Origin: Candidatus Pacearchaeota archaeon
Lineage (GTDB): Archaea; Nanobdellota; Nanobdellia; Pacearchaeales; GW2011-AR1
Direction: 5' to 3'
DNA length: 13,718 nucleotides
Assembly (NCBI GenBank): GCA_017609695.1
Contig: JAFCDM010000003.1
Location: 1 to 13,718 of the forward strand
A program made the translations under genes and the position numbers. Every line of letters starts with the position of its first letter. The stretch's first letter is position 1. Below, one piece after another: positions 5,269-12,440 of the stretch. The notes below the pieces were generated by a model. It ran no database searches. It had not been told where the DNA came from and saw only the letters and a program-made list of their open reading frames with translations.

Positions 5269-6741
5269 ATGAAATTAAAAGTAAAAATTTTAAAATTCCT
5301 AACTGGAAGACCAGTCTGTATGATTCATAAAAAAACAGCTCGAGAAATGAGCCTTCATATTGATAATAGGGTTTATGTTAAAAAAGCAAACAAAAGGATA
5401 ATTTCTATTGTTAATACTATTGAAGGAATAATATCTCCAAAAGAAATCGCAGTTTCTAATGCAGTAATTAAACATTTAAAATTAAAAAAAGGAGATATGG
5501 TGGAGGTAGAAATAACAGAGAGTCCAAAAAGTATTAATTTAATTAAAAAGAAATTAAAAGGAGAAGAATTAGAAAAACAAGAAATTGAAGAAATTATTAG
5601 GGACATCTCGCATAATGCCCTAAAAGAAGCAGAAATCGCTTTTTTTATTTCTGCTTTGAATAGTCAAGGGATGTCTTTAAATGAAACTAAAAACCTGGTA
5701 ACTGCGATGGTTAAAACAGGGAAGAAGCTAAAATTAAAGGGGAAAGTTGCAGACAAGCATTGTATCGGAGGAATTGCTGGAAATAGGACAACACCATTAG
5801 TAGTCTCAATATGTGCCTCAGCAGGGCTAATAATGCCTAAAACCTCTTCAAGAGCAATAACAAGTGCTGCTGGAACAGCAGATGTAATAGAAACAATAGC
5901 AAAAGTAGATTTTTCAGTAAAACAAATTAAAAAAATTATCCAAAAAACTAATGCTTGTTTAGTTTGGGGAGGGGCATTAGGTTTAGCTCCTGCTGATGAT
6001 AAAATAATAAAAATAGAAAGAATAGTAAAGGTAGATTCAACAGCACAACTTATTGCAAGCATTCTTTCTAAAAAAATTTCAGTAGATAGTGATTATATTT
6101 TAATTGACATTCCTTATGGTAAATCTGCGAAAGTAAACAAAAGACAAGCAAAAAAACTAGAAATTAGATTTAAAAAATTAGGAAAAAAATTTGGATTAAA
6201 AATAGAAGTTATTTTAACAGATGGGAGAGAGCCAATTGGAAATGCTATTGGCCCAGTTTTAGAAATAAATGATATAATTAAAATTTTAAAAAGAGAATCC
6301 AATGCCCCAAAAGATTTAGAAGAAAAATCAATCTTACTTTCAGGAAAATTACTTGAAATGACTGGCAAAGCAAAAAAAGGAAAAGGAATAAAATTAGCAA
6401 CAGAAATCCTTAATTCAGGAAAAGCATTTAAAAAATTTGAACAAATAATAAAAATCCAAAAAGGAAAAGTAAGAAAAATTAATCCTGGAAAATATATTTA
6501 TAATGTTTATGCTAAAAATAATAAAAAGATTAAAAGTTATGATAATAAATTGATAAATGGTCTTGCAAGATTTGCTGGATGCCCACAAAATAAAGCAGCA
6601 GGAATTTATCTTCATAAAAAAGCTAAACAAAAAATCCAAAAAGGAGATAAGATTTTGACGATTTATGCAACCTCTAAAGAAAAATTAAAACATGCCATCA
6701 AATTTTATAATAAAAATAAAAAATTAATGATTGAATTTTGA
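5269..6741 (+). CDS. deoA: AMP phosphorylase (archaeal thymidine-phosphorylase family)
   Basis: The 490-aa product matches the archaeal AMP phosphorylase branch, which converts AMP (also CMP/UMP) plus phosphate to base and ribose 1,5-bisphosphate. The first ~85 residues are the extra N-terminal domain typical of this branch, absent from bacterial thymidine phosphorylases. The catalytic core has KHCIGGIAGNRTTPLV (163-178), the phosphate-binding region, and KTSSRAITSAAGTADVIE (191-208). LVWGGALGLAPADD (231-244) and LTDGREPIGNAIGP (316-329) follow, with a C-terminal domain to the end. No key motif appears lost. In the known archaeal pathway the product goes to ribose-1,5-bisphosphate isomerase and type III RuBisCO; neither is in this window. 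It ends 26 bp from the convergent ketoisomerase gene. Confidence 0.93.
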   Translation: MKLKVKILKFLTGRPVCMIHKKTAREMSLHIDNRVYVKKANKRIISIVNTIEGIISPKEIAVSNAVIKHLKLKKGDMVEVEITESPKSINLIKKKLKGEELEKQEIEEIIRDISHNALKEAEIAFFISALNSQGMSLNETKNLVTAMVKTGKKLKLKGKVADKHCIGGIAGNRTTPLVVSICASAGLIMPKTSSRAITSAAGTADVIETIAKVDFSVKQIKKIIQKTNACLVWGGALGLAPADDKIIKIERIVKVDSTAQLIASILSKKISVDSDYILIDIPYGKSAKVNKRQAKKLEIRFKKLGKKFGLKIEVILTDGREPIGNAIGPVLEINDIIKILKRESNAPKDLEEKSILLSGKLLEMTGKAKKGKGIKLATEILNSGKAFKKFEQIIKIQKGKVRKINPGKYIYNVYAKNNKKIKSYDNKLINGLARFAGCPQNKAAGIYLHKKAKQKIQKGDKILTIYATSKEKLKHAIKFYNKNKKLMIEF

Positions 6742-6767
6742 ATAAAATAGATAATCCTTATAAATTT

Positions 6768-7226
6768 TTAAATTATTTTTTCTGGTTCTTGATTTTTTCT
6801 TAAATATTCAAGAAAGTCTTCATAATCCCTAATATAATCCCCTGTTTGGATAAGGTGTTCATAAGAATCTGATGCAATTGCAAAGATAGTAGTGCCTTTG
6901 GAAAAATCTTTAAAACCATGCCATATCCCTGGACCAATGAATATACCTGTGTCTGGACTATTCAAAACAATTTCTTTTTTCTCTTTACCATTATCTAAAA
7001 GACAAGTAGCAGTTCCCTTAAAAATAAAAACCTGTTTCAACTTTTTATGTGCATGAGGTCCTCTTACTTCTTTTGGATTCCCAATGTCATAAATATAATA
7101 AACTCTTTTTATTTCAAAAGGGATTTCATTTTCCCCTTCAAAAAAAGATAGATATCCTTTTTGCGAGTCTCCAAATGCCTTTTTCTTTATTAAATAACAA
7201 TTATCAAAAATTTTTATTTTTTCCAT
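6768..7226 (-). CDS. fdtA: FdtA-type dTDP-4-keto-6-deoxy-hexose 3,4-ketoisomerase (cupin)
   Basis: The 152-aa product is a single-domain cupin of the FdtA/QdtA/WxcM-like family. The active-site signature RGPHAHKKLKQVFIF (55-69) carries H58 and H60, the family's catalytic His pair, with R55 and K61. GPGIWHGF (98-105) and the TGDYIRDYEDFLEYL tail (128-142) are also typical. The family moves the keto group from C4 to C3 of dTDP-4-keto-6-deoxyglucose, preparing it for amination. Whether the product has the galacto (FdtA) or gluco (QdtA) configuration cannot be told from sequence here. It starts inside the aminotransferase gene (13-nt overlap), so the two enzymes are translated together and likely act in series. 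Confidence 0.88.
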   Translation of the reverse strand: MEKIKIFDNCYLIKKKAFGDSQKGYLSFFEGENEIPFEIKRVYYIYDIGNPKEVRGPHAHKKLKQVFIFKGTATCLLDNGKEKKEIVLNSPDTGIFIGPGIWHGFKDFSKGTTIFAIASDSYEHLIQTGDYIRDYEDFLEYLRKNQEPEKII

Positions 7227-8317
7227 TTTTTAATTACTTCAATAATATAATTAACCTCTTTTTCTGAAAGATTGTGGTGAAGCGGTAGATTTACTAATGT
7301 TTCATTTACTTTTTCTAGATTTGGTAAATCATCTCTCAATCCCCCAAATACAGAATGTTTATCATTTCTCCAGTTATGAATTGTAGCCCCAATTCCCTTA
7401 GCCCTCATATACTCTAAAAATCTAGTTCTATTCTTAACATGTATTGCGAACATCCAATTTGCATGGGTTTTATTAGGATTATTTTCCAATAATTCAATTT
7501 GAGAAACTTCTGCTAATTGTTCCCTATATCTTTGGGCAATTTTAGCTCTTTTTTTAAGTAGAAAATCAAAATATTTTAACTGTTCAATACCAATTGTAGC
7601 AGAGATATTATTCATATGATACTTAAATCCTGGTTCTTTAATGTCTTCACAAGGATCTTCTGATAGGGTTTTTTTTCTTTTTGCACGATCTATTCCATAC
7701 CACTTTCTTCTTTCAGCTTCTTTATATTTATCATCATCTAATATAGAAAGAAAACCACCATCACCAGTAGTTATATGTTTAATTGCTTGAAATGAAAAAA
7801 CAGTATAAGGAGAAATAGTTCCTATTTGTCTCCCTTTATATTTTGCTCCTAAAGATTGTGCAGCATCTTCTACAACAGGTAAACCATGAGCATTTGCTAT
7901 CCTATGAATTTCATCCATATCACAAGGGTATCCCCCCCAATGAACACAAACAATCGCCTTTGTTTTATCTGTTATTCTATGTGCAATATCTTCTGGATTA
8001 ATATTAACTGTTTCATGTTTTATGTCTGCAAAAACAGGGGTTGCATATTGTTCTAATATTGCAGTATTTGTGGCAAGAGCAGTATAAGGTGTGGATATAA
8101 CTTCATCTCCTGGACCAACCCCGATTAATGATAAAGCAAGTCTTAATGCTGAAGTCCCTGAATTTAAAGCAACACAATTTCTAATGTTAAATTTTTCAGA
8201 AATTTTTTTTTCAAATTCTTTTACTTTTTCTCCCTCCCCAATATATCCAGAAAAAAGGGTTTTTAATAAAGGTTCTTTTACAGAATCTGGCATATGCACA
8301 CTAAAGGGGGAAATCAT
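7214..8317 (-). CDS. DegT/DnrJ/EryC1/StrS-family PLP-dependent nucleotide-sugar 3-aminotransferase (FdtB/QdtB-like)
   Basis: The 367-aa product has the standard family layout: NSGTSALRLAL (52-62), phosphate binding; VVEDAAQSLGA (148-158), with D151 contacting the pyridine nitrogen; and FSFQAIKHITTGDGG (174-188), with K180 as the Schiff-base lysine. A C-terminal domain follows with HANWMFAI (285-292) and a final LVNLPLHHNLSEKEV. Length is normal and no catalytic residue is missing. Paired with a 3,4-ketoisomerase, the best guess is transamination of dTDP-3-keto-6-deoxyhexose to a 3-amino-3,6-dideoxy sugar. The C-terminus varies most between substrate classes, so specificity is inferred from context. 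The Lys-poor, somewhat less AT-rich composition next to its neighbours may hint at acquisition, but weakly. Confidence 0.9.
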   Translation of the reverse strand: MISPFSVHMPDSVKEPLLKTLFSGYIGEGEKVKEFEKKISEKFNIRNCVALNSGTSALRLALSLIGVGPGDEVISTPYTALATNTAILEQYATPVFADIKHETVNINPEDIAHRITDKTKAIVCVHWGGYPCDMDEIHRIANAHGLPVVEDAAQSLGAKYKGRQIGTISPYTVFSFQAIKHITTGDGGFLSILDDDKYKEAERRKWYGIDRAKRKKTLSEDPCEDIKEPGFKYHMNNISATIGIEQLKYFDFLLKKRAKIAQRYREQLAEVSQIELLENNPNKTHANWMFAIHVKNRTRFLEYMRAKGIGATIHNWRNDKHSVFGGLRDDLPNLEKVNETLVNLPLHHNLSEKEVNYIIEVIKKWKK

Positions 8318-8359
8318 TTTTTCTCTTTTTAAAATTTTAATAAAATAATTAAAACTTAT

Positions 8360-8367
8360 TATTTAAA
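8360..8367 (-). promoter_or_regulatory. Possible TATA box of the aminotransferase-ketoisomerase pair
   Basis: TTTAAATA on the minus strand, first base 50 nt before the ATG at 8317. This would give a leader of about 20-25 nt. No strong SD is visible. Confidence 0.35.
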
Positions 8368-8505
8368 GATTTGGGTTGTTAAAAGGGTGAATACAACAAA
8401 AGAAAAATTTAAATAATCAAATAATCAAAAAAAGATAATGAATAAAACTAATTTTACATTTAAAAAAATTAAATAATCTAAAAGAGCACCCACTAAATTT
8501 CCAAA

Positions 8506-9339
8506 ATGAAAAAACCATCAGTTTCAATAATTTTGCCAACTTATAACGGAGATGAACTTATAGAAGAATGTTTAAATTCCATAAAAAAACAAACCTTTAA
8601 AGATTATGAATTAATAATTTTAGATGATTGTAGCAAAGACAATACACAAAAAATATTGAAAAAAAAAGGTTATAAATTCATTATAAATGAAAAAAATCTT
8701 GGATGCACAAAAAATTTTAATAAAGGGATGAGTCTTGCAAAAGGAGAGTTTATTTTCACCATAGATCAAGATGCAGTTTATGATAAAAACTGTTTATATG
8801 AATTAATGAAAACCCTTAAATCAGATAATAAAATAGGGATTGCAGGCCCAAAATGTTATTATTATAAAGAAAAAAATAAAATTAGAGCAATAACTCTTGA
8901 GATAAATCTTTTAACAAGCAAGGCAAAGATTGTTGGAAGAGATCAAATAGACAAAGGGCAATTTGATAATTTAAAAGAAATTAATGCAACAGGAATGGGG
9001 AGCATGCTAATAAAAAAAGAAGTGTTAGAAAAAGTAGGATTTCTACCAAAAGAGTATATCATGTATTATACAGATATGGATTTTTGTTTTAGAGTAAAAA
9101 AAGCAGGATACAAAATCGTTCTTTCAAAAGCAAAATTTTGGCATAAAAAACAAGAAAATGATCAAATTAGTGAAACCCAATTTAAAAATATTCTAAAAGA
9201 TAAATTAACTTTTATGAAAAGAAATTCAAAAGCATATCCTTTATTTCTAATAATCTTTCTTTTTTACACCCCCCTTAAGATTTTAAACAAACCCAATCTT
9301 CTTAGAGTATTTTTAAATGTAATCCTTAATAAAAAATAA
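8506..9339 (+). CDS. Family 2 (GT-A) glycosyltransferase, rhamnosyltransferase-like
   Basis: The 277-aa product opens with SVSIILPTYNGDELIEECLNSI, the classic GT2 start. It has LDDCSKD (39-45) for nucleotide binding, DQD (87-89) as the DxD metal site, and GMGSMLIKKEVLEKVGFLP (163-181). TDMDFCFRVKKAGYKI (189-204) is the ED.D-type catalytic region seen in WbbL-like rhamnosyltransferases. A C-terminal hydrophobic stretch (240-257) could rest on the membrane. It probably adds a sugar to a lipid-linked or surface glycan on the cytoplasmic face; donor and acceptor are unknown. It is divergent from the sugar-modifying pair across 188 bp, suggesting one pathway. It ends 28 bp from the convergent 66-aa gene. 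Confidence 0.9.
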   Translation: MKKPSVSIILPTYNGDELIEECLNSIKKQTFKDYELIILDDCSKDNTQKILKKKGYKFIINEKNLGCTKNFNKGMSLAKGEFIFTIDQDAVYDKNCLYELMKTLKSDNKIGIAGPKCYYYKEKNKIRAITLEINLLTSKAKIVGRDQIDKGQFDNLKEINATGMGSMLIKKEVLEKVGFLPKEYIMYYTDMDFCFRVKKAGYKIVLSKAKFWHKKQENDQISETQFKNILKDKLTFMKRNSKAYPLFLIIFLFYTPLKILNKPNLLRVFLNVILNKK

Positions 9340-9367
9340 AGATATAAAATTCTTTCTCAGGTTTTAC

Positions 9368-9568
9368 TTATGGTAATTTAAAACAATGTCTTTGAACATA
9401 ACTCTCTCTACCCAAATCAGTTGAGTGATAAACAGTTCTATAGCCTCCTTTATCAATACAAAGAAAACCCACCCTTATTTTTGCTCCGACAAGCTCAAGC
9501 TCATCTTTAGAGAATATAGATTCTGGGTCTTTTAATCTTTGATTGATTTCTTTTACCTCGTTTTCCAT
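9368..9568 (-). CDS. Unrecognised 66-aa protein
   Basis: The product begins MENEVKEINQRLKDPES, probably helical, and continues with ELVGAKIRVGFLCIDKGGYR and STDLGRESYVQRHCFKLP. The second half resembles two beta strands and has two Cys plus two His in its last ~30 residues, but no standard metal spacing. The rich amino-acid mix is unlike a chance AT-rich frame. The start is supported by TTTAAAAG placed 29 nt upstream, as for other leaderless genes here. It sits alone between the convergent glycosyltransferase and the antiporter, whose stop lies 54 bp upstream on the same strand. No family is recognised. Confidence 0.7.
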   Translation of the reverse strand: MENEVKEINQRLKDPESIFSKDELELVGAKIRVGFLCIDKGGYRTVYHSTDLGRESYVQRHCFKLP

Positions 9569-9589
9569 ATTAAAAACATAAAAATCAAA

Positions 9590-9597
9590 CTTTTAAA
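9590..9597 (-). promoter_or_regulatory. TATA box of the 66-aa gene
   Basis: TTTAAAAG on the minus strand, first base 29 nt before the ATG at 9568; predicts a leaderless mRNA. Confidence 0.55.
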
Positions 9598-9622
9598 TAT
9601 TTATATTATCTAAAATAACTCT

Positions 9623-11344
9623 TTAATATAAGATATTATGAATAGAATTCAAGAACTTAATATGCATCTGTTTTAGTTTTTTTAATTCACTTTTATCTTT
9701 TTCCATTTTTTGAATTAATTCAAAACCCCTCTGCCCACCAATAACTTGAGGAATAATAACATAATCTGCTCCCTTGTCATACAATTTTAAAGCTTCACTA
9801 ATTCTACGAGCAGTAACAAAAATCAGAGCCTTTGGATTTAATTTTTTTATCTTTTTTATTAATAACAAATTGTCTTCAATATCTGGGATAGTGCTTATTA
9901 TTATTTCTGCTTTCTTAAATTCTGCTTTTTCAAGAACTTCATCATTCATAAAATCTCCATAAATACAAGGAACTTTTTTCTTAATCAAGGATTTAATTAT
10001 TTCAGGGTTATAGTCTATGATTAAGGGCACTTTGTCTTTATCCTCAAATTCTTTTAAAAATAAACTTCCCATCCTATGACATCCAAAGATTATAACTCTT
10101 TTTTTATCTTTTTCAAGATATTCTAAATTTTCTTTTTTAGCTTTGACAAATCCAAAAATATTCAAAGGCCAGGAAAACCATCTAAAAAGATTTTTTTCAT
10201 AGGTTACTAAATAAGTTGTAAAAGACATGGTTAGGATAGTTAATAAAACCAAAGTGCTAAATAAACCAGCACTAACATGCCCTAAAGTAAATCCTAAAGT
10301 AATAATGATTAAGGAAAATTCACTTGTTTGTGCTAAGGCATTTCCAGTTAAGAAAGAAGTTCTTTTTTTATAACCAAAGATTCTAATTAAAAACATTATA
10401 ATTAATGGTTTAAAAATTATTACAAGCCCTAATAAAACAAAAAATAATAACATAAATTCTTTTGAAATTAACTGCAATTGCATTCCTAATGCAACAAAAA
10501 ATATTACTGCAAAGAAATCCCTTAAAGGAGAAATCTTCCCCTGTATCTCTGTTTTATAATCTGAATTAGCCAAACAAACACCTGCAAAAAAAGCCCCAAT
10601 AATTAAAGATAATTCAGCAAAAAAAGCCCCAATAGCAAATAAAAACAAAAAAGAGAGGGAAACTAATAATAATAATTCTTGATTCTTAGCTGCACTTTTT
10701 AAAACAGGATTAATCACCTTAGTTAAAATTAGTGCAATAATTGCAAAAAGTCCGGCTTTGGCTAATGAAATTAAAATACTATTAAAGGAAAAATCACTAG
10801 TAAGGAGAGTTAATGCAATAATCGCAGCAATATCTTGAATAAGCAAAATACCAAGAATCATTCTTCCATGAAGGCTATTCAACTCTCTTTTATCAGATAA
10901 TAATTTAATAACAACCATGGTGCTACTAAATGCCACCACTAATCCGATATATATTGGAGCTTTACCAGTAAAACCAAGCCATAAAGATATTAAAAAACCA
11001 ACGAAAAATAAAAGAGCTATTTGTAATGTCCCACCTATAGATGCTGCTTTCCCAACTTCTTTTAATTTTCTAAATTTTATTTCAAGTCCTGCAGTAAAGA
11101 TTAAAAAAGCAACCCCAATTTCTGAAAGAGAAGTTATTAAATGAGGATCTTGAATTAAACCAAAAAATAAAGGGCCAAGTAAAATCCCTGTAAAAATATA
11201 TGCGGGGATTAAAGGTTGTTTAATTATTTTAATTAAAAAAGCAAAAAATGCAGCAACAATTATCATAATCCCAATTTCCACCAAAACAAGGATATTGCTT
11301 GGAACAGTGGACATAAAATTTTGTACAAGATTAAATATAATCAT
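9623..11344 (-). CDS. CPA2-family cation:proton antiporter with C-terminal RCK/TrkA-N domain (KefB/KefC-like)
   Basis: The 573-aa product has about 12 hydrophobic segments up to residue ~385, then a cytoplasmic Rossmann domain. Membrane hallmarks are LSEIGVAFLIFTAGLE (73-88), SSTMVVIKLL (140-149), LIQDIAAI (168-175) with the family QD pair, and GNALAQTSEFSLI (334-346). The TrkA-N domain starts with RVIIFGCHRMGS (416-427). Its acidic adenine-ribose ligand is D444 in LIIDYNPE, followed by YGD (462-464). This layout fits Na+ or K+:H+ exchange gated by nucleotide or redox state. The protein ends soon after this domain, so no separate RCK_C domain is seen. QD resembles KefC rather than the DD pair of NapA-type exchangers, which tentatively favours electroneutral exchange. 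Confidence 0.93.
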   Translation of the reverse strand: MIIFNLVQNFMSTVPSNILVLVEIGIMIIVAAFFAFLIKIIKQPLIPAYIFTGILLGPLFFGLIQDPHLITSLSEIGVAFLIFTAGLEIKFRKLKEVGKAASIGGTLQIALLFFVGFLISLWLGFTGKAPIYIGLVVAFSSTMVVIKLLSDKRELNSLHGRMILGILLIQDIAAIIALTLLTSDFSFNSILISLAKAGLFAIIALILTKVINPVLKSAAKNQELLLLVSLSFLFLFAIGAFFAELSLIIGAFFAGVCLANSDYKTEIQGKISPLRDFFAVIFFVALGMQLQLISKEFMLLFFVLLGLVIIFKPLIIMFLIRIFGYKKRTSFLTGNALAQTSEFSLIIITLGFTLGHVSAGLFSTLVLLTILTMSFTTYLVTYEKNLFRWFSWPLNIFGFVKAKKENLEYLEKDKKRVIIFGCHRMGSLFLKEFEDKDKVPLIIDYNPEIIKSLIKKKVPCIYGDFMNDEVLEKAEFKKAEIIISTIPDIEDNLLLIKKIKKLNPKALIFVTARRISEALKLYDKGADYVIIPQVIGGQRGFELIQKMEKDKSELKKLKQMHIKFLNSIHNILY

Positions 11345-11383
11345 TTTTTTACACTCTTTTTCAAATTAAAATATAGAGAGAAC

Positions 11384-11392
11384 TATAAAAAG
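11384..11392 (-). promoter_or_regulatory. Possible TATA box of the antiporter gene
   Basis: CTTTTTATAG-like stretch about 40-48 nt before the ATG at 11344; this would give a short leader of roughly 20 nt. Confidence 0.35.
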
Positions 11393-11563
11393 ATTTCTAA
11401 AAATTCAAAAACAAAATAAAACAAGATCTTATAAAATAGTAAGGAAATAGAATGAAAGCTTAAGCTAAACCCTTTAAACTTAAAATATTAAAAAGATTAT
11501 TAGTATCAAAGCAAGTCAAAACATTATAAAATAACCCGATTATAACAAATTATCTCAACTATA

Positions 11564-11571
11564 TTTTTAAA
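11564..11571 (+). promoter_or_regulatory. TATA box of the 98-aa gene
   Basis: TTTTTAAA with its first base 29 nt before the ATG at 11593. A second AT-box, ATTATAAAAT near 11523, is a possible alternative that would give a ~40-nt leader. Confidence 0.55.
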
Positions 11572-11592
11572 CTTACAACTCTTAAAAAATTT

Positions 11593-11889
11593 ATGGATAG
11601 TTTAGATAATTATATACAGCAAATAGCAGATTATGTCAAAGAAAATTTAACTAAAGGATATACAGTTGATGCCTTAAAATTTTCTTTAATAAATCAAGGG
11701 TATTCTAAGATTTCTATTGAAAGAGCAATTGATTTAGCAAATAAACAGCTTGCAGAAAAAGCCCCGATTATGAAGGAAAAACCACAAATAACATTTAAAG
11801 TAATAAATGAAGAAAACACTCCTATTGAAGTTTTTGAAAAAAAATCTAAAAAATTTTCCTTAAAAAAAATCTTCGGGTTTTTTGAATGA
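11593..11889 (+). CDS. Small 98-aa protein with an N-terminal helical (UBA/CUE-like) module
   Basis: The N-terminal ~50 residues read as three short helices: IQQIADYVKENLTKGYTVD, ALKFSLINQGYSK and ISIERAIDLANKQLAEKA. The G-Y-T-x-D...L...QGYS...I..AI pattern recalls the small helical modules at the start of many DPANN membrane proteins, and resembles UBA/CUE folds by pattern only. The rest is a charged linker ending in KKSKKFSLKKIFGFFE, a short basic amphipathic tail that might touch the membrane. No true transmembrane segment is present. The start is supported by its TATA spacing. It is divergent from the antiporter across 248 bp and convergent with the Cys-rich surface protein. Function is unknown. 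Confidence 0.8.
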   Translation: MDSLDNYIQQIADYVKENLTKGYTVDALKFSLINQGYSKISIERAIDLANKQLAEKAPIMKEKPQITFKVINEENTPIEVFEKKSKKFSLKKIFGFFE

Positions 11890-11971
11890 TGTTTAATGAA
11901 AATCACACCAATAGCAGACATTTATCCATTAATCTCTTTAACCATTAAAATTTTATAATAAAAACAAAAAA

Positions 11972-12406
11972 TTATTTTTTCTTTATCTTAAAGATGATAA
12001 ATAAGACAACTAATATAACTATTAGGATTATCCAAAACCAACCATTAGTTAAAAACCCTTTTTCTGCACTTAATTGTCCTCCAGAAGAGGCAGAGGTAGC
12101 TTTTTGTACACAAGCACCATTTACACATCCATTTGGACAATCATAATAATCAACTTCCATAGCTTTGAATTGATTATCTGAACAATAATGTTCTCTTAAT
12201 TGAATACTATCTATACAATAATCTGTAACCTTTACTGAGACACCTTTTTGAACTGTTCCTTGAACAGTATACACTTTTCCCCCATCACTATCTACACAAG
12301 GAATTGAAATTGCACTACCACTAAACTTAGGGATAATATAGATTAAACCAACTATAACTAAGATTAAAATTATTACAATTGTTAAATCCTCTTTTTTAAT
12401 TGTCAT
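11972..12406 (-). CDS. Small Cys-rich surface protein anchored by membrane segments at both ends
   Basis: The 144-aa product has an N-terminal hydrophobic segment (LTIVIILILVIVGLIYII), a Cys-rich outer domain, a Ser/Gly spacer and a C-terminal segment (WFWIILIVILVVLFIIF) closed by KIKKK. The outer domain has six Cys, enough for three disulfides, in CVDSDGGK ... TDYC ... EHYC ... DCPNGCVNGACV. I recognise this pattern from DPANN surface proteins, without a function. The in-frame TTG at 12412 was rejected as start: the TATA box (12428-12435) lies exactly 29 nt before the ATG at 12406, as for its neighbours. It follows the PRC-domain surface protein by 34 bp on the same strand. Confidence 0.85.
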   Translation of the reverse strand: MTIKKEDLTIVIILILVIVGLIYIIPKFSGSAISIPCVDSDGGKVYTVQGTVQKGVSVKVTDYCIDSIQLREHYCSDNQFKAMEVDYYDCPNGCVNGACVQKATSASSGGQLSAEKGFLTNGWFWIILIVILVVLFIIFKIKKK

Positions 12407-12427
12407 ATTCAAATTAAGGATATAGGG

Positions 12428-12435
12428 TTTATAAA
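12428..12435 (-). promoter_or_regulatory. TATA box of the Cys-rich surface protein gene
   Basis: TTTATAAA on the minus strand, first base 29 nt before ATG 12406. It decides the start codon and shows the gene need not depend on the upstream one. Confidence 0.65.
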
Positions 12436-12440
12436 TGTTT

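Noticed and set aside
5664..6062. Minus-strand open frame of 132 codons inside AMP phosphorylase
   Set aside because: It opposes the conserved catalytic core of AMP phosphorylase and shows no independent signals.
8405..8480. Short repeats of ATAATC before the glycosyltransferase gene
   Set aside because: Only two or three imperfect copies in AT-rich DNA; no spacer structure, so not a CRISPR or meaningful tandem array.
11897..11959. 20-codon plus-strand frame starting MKITPIADIYPL after the 98-aa gene
   Set aside because: Too short to distinguish from chance, with no promoter or SD; it lies in the gap between convergent genes.
12404..12412. TTG at 12410-12412 as start of the Cys-rich surface protein
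   Set aside because: It lies only 23 nt after the first base of the TATA box, whereas the ATG at 12404-12406 lies at the 29-nt distance seen for five of the six leaderless-type genes.
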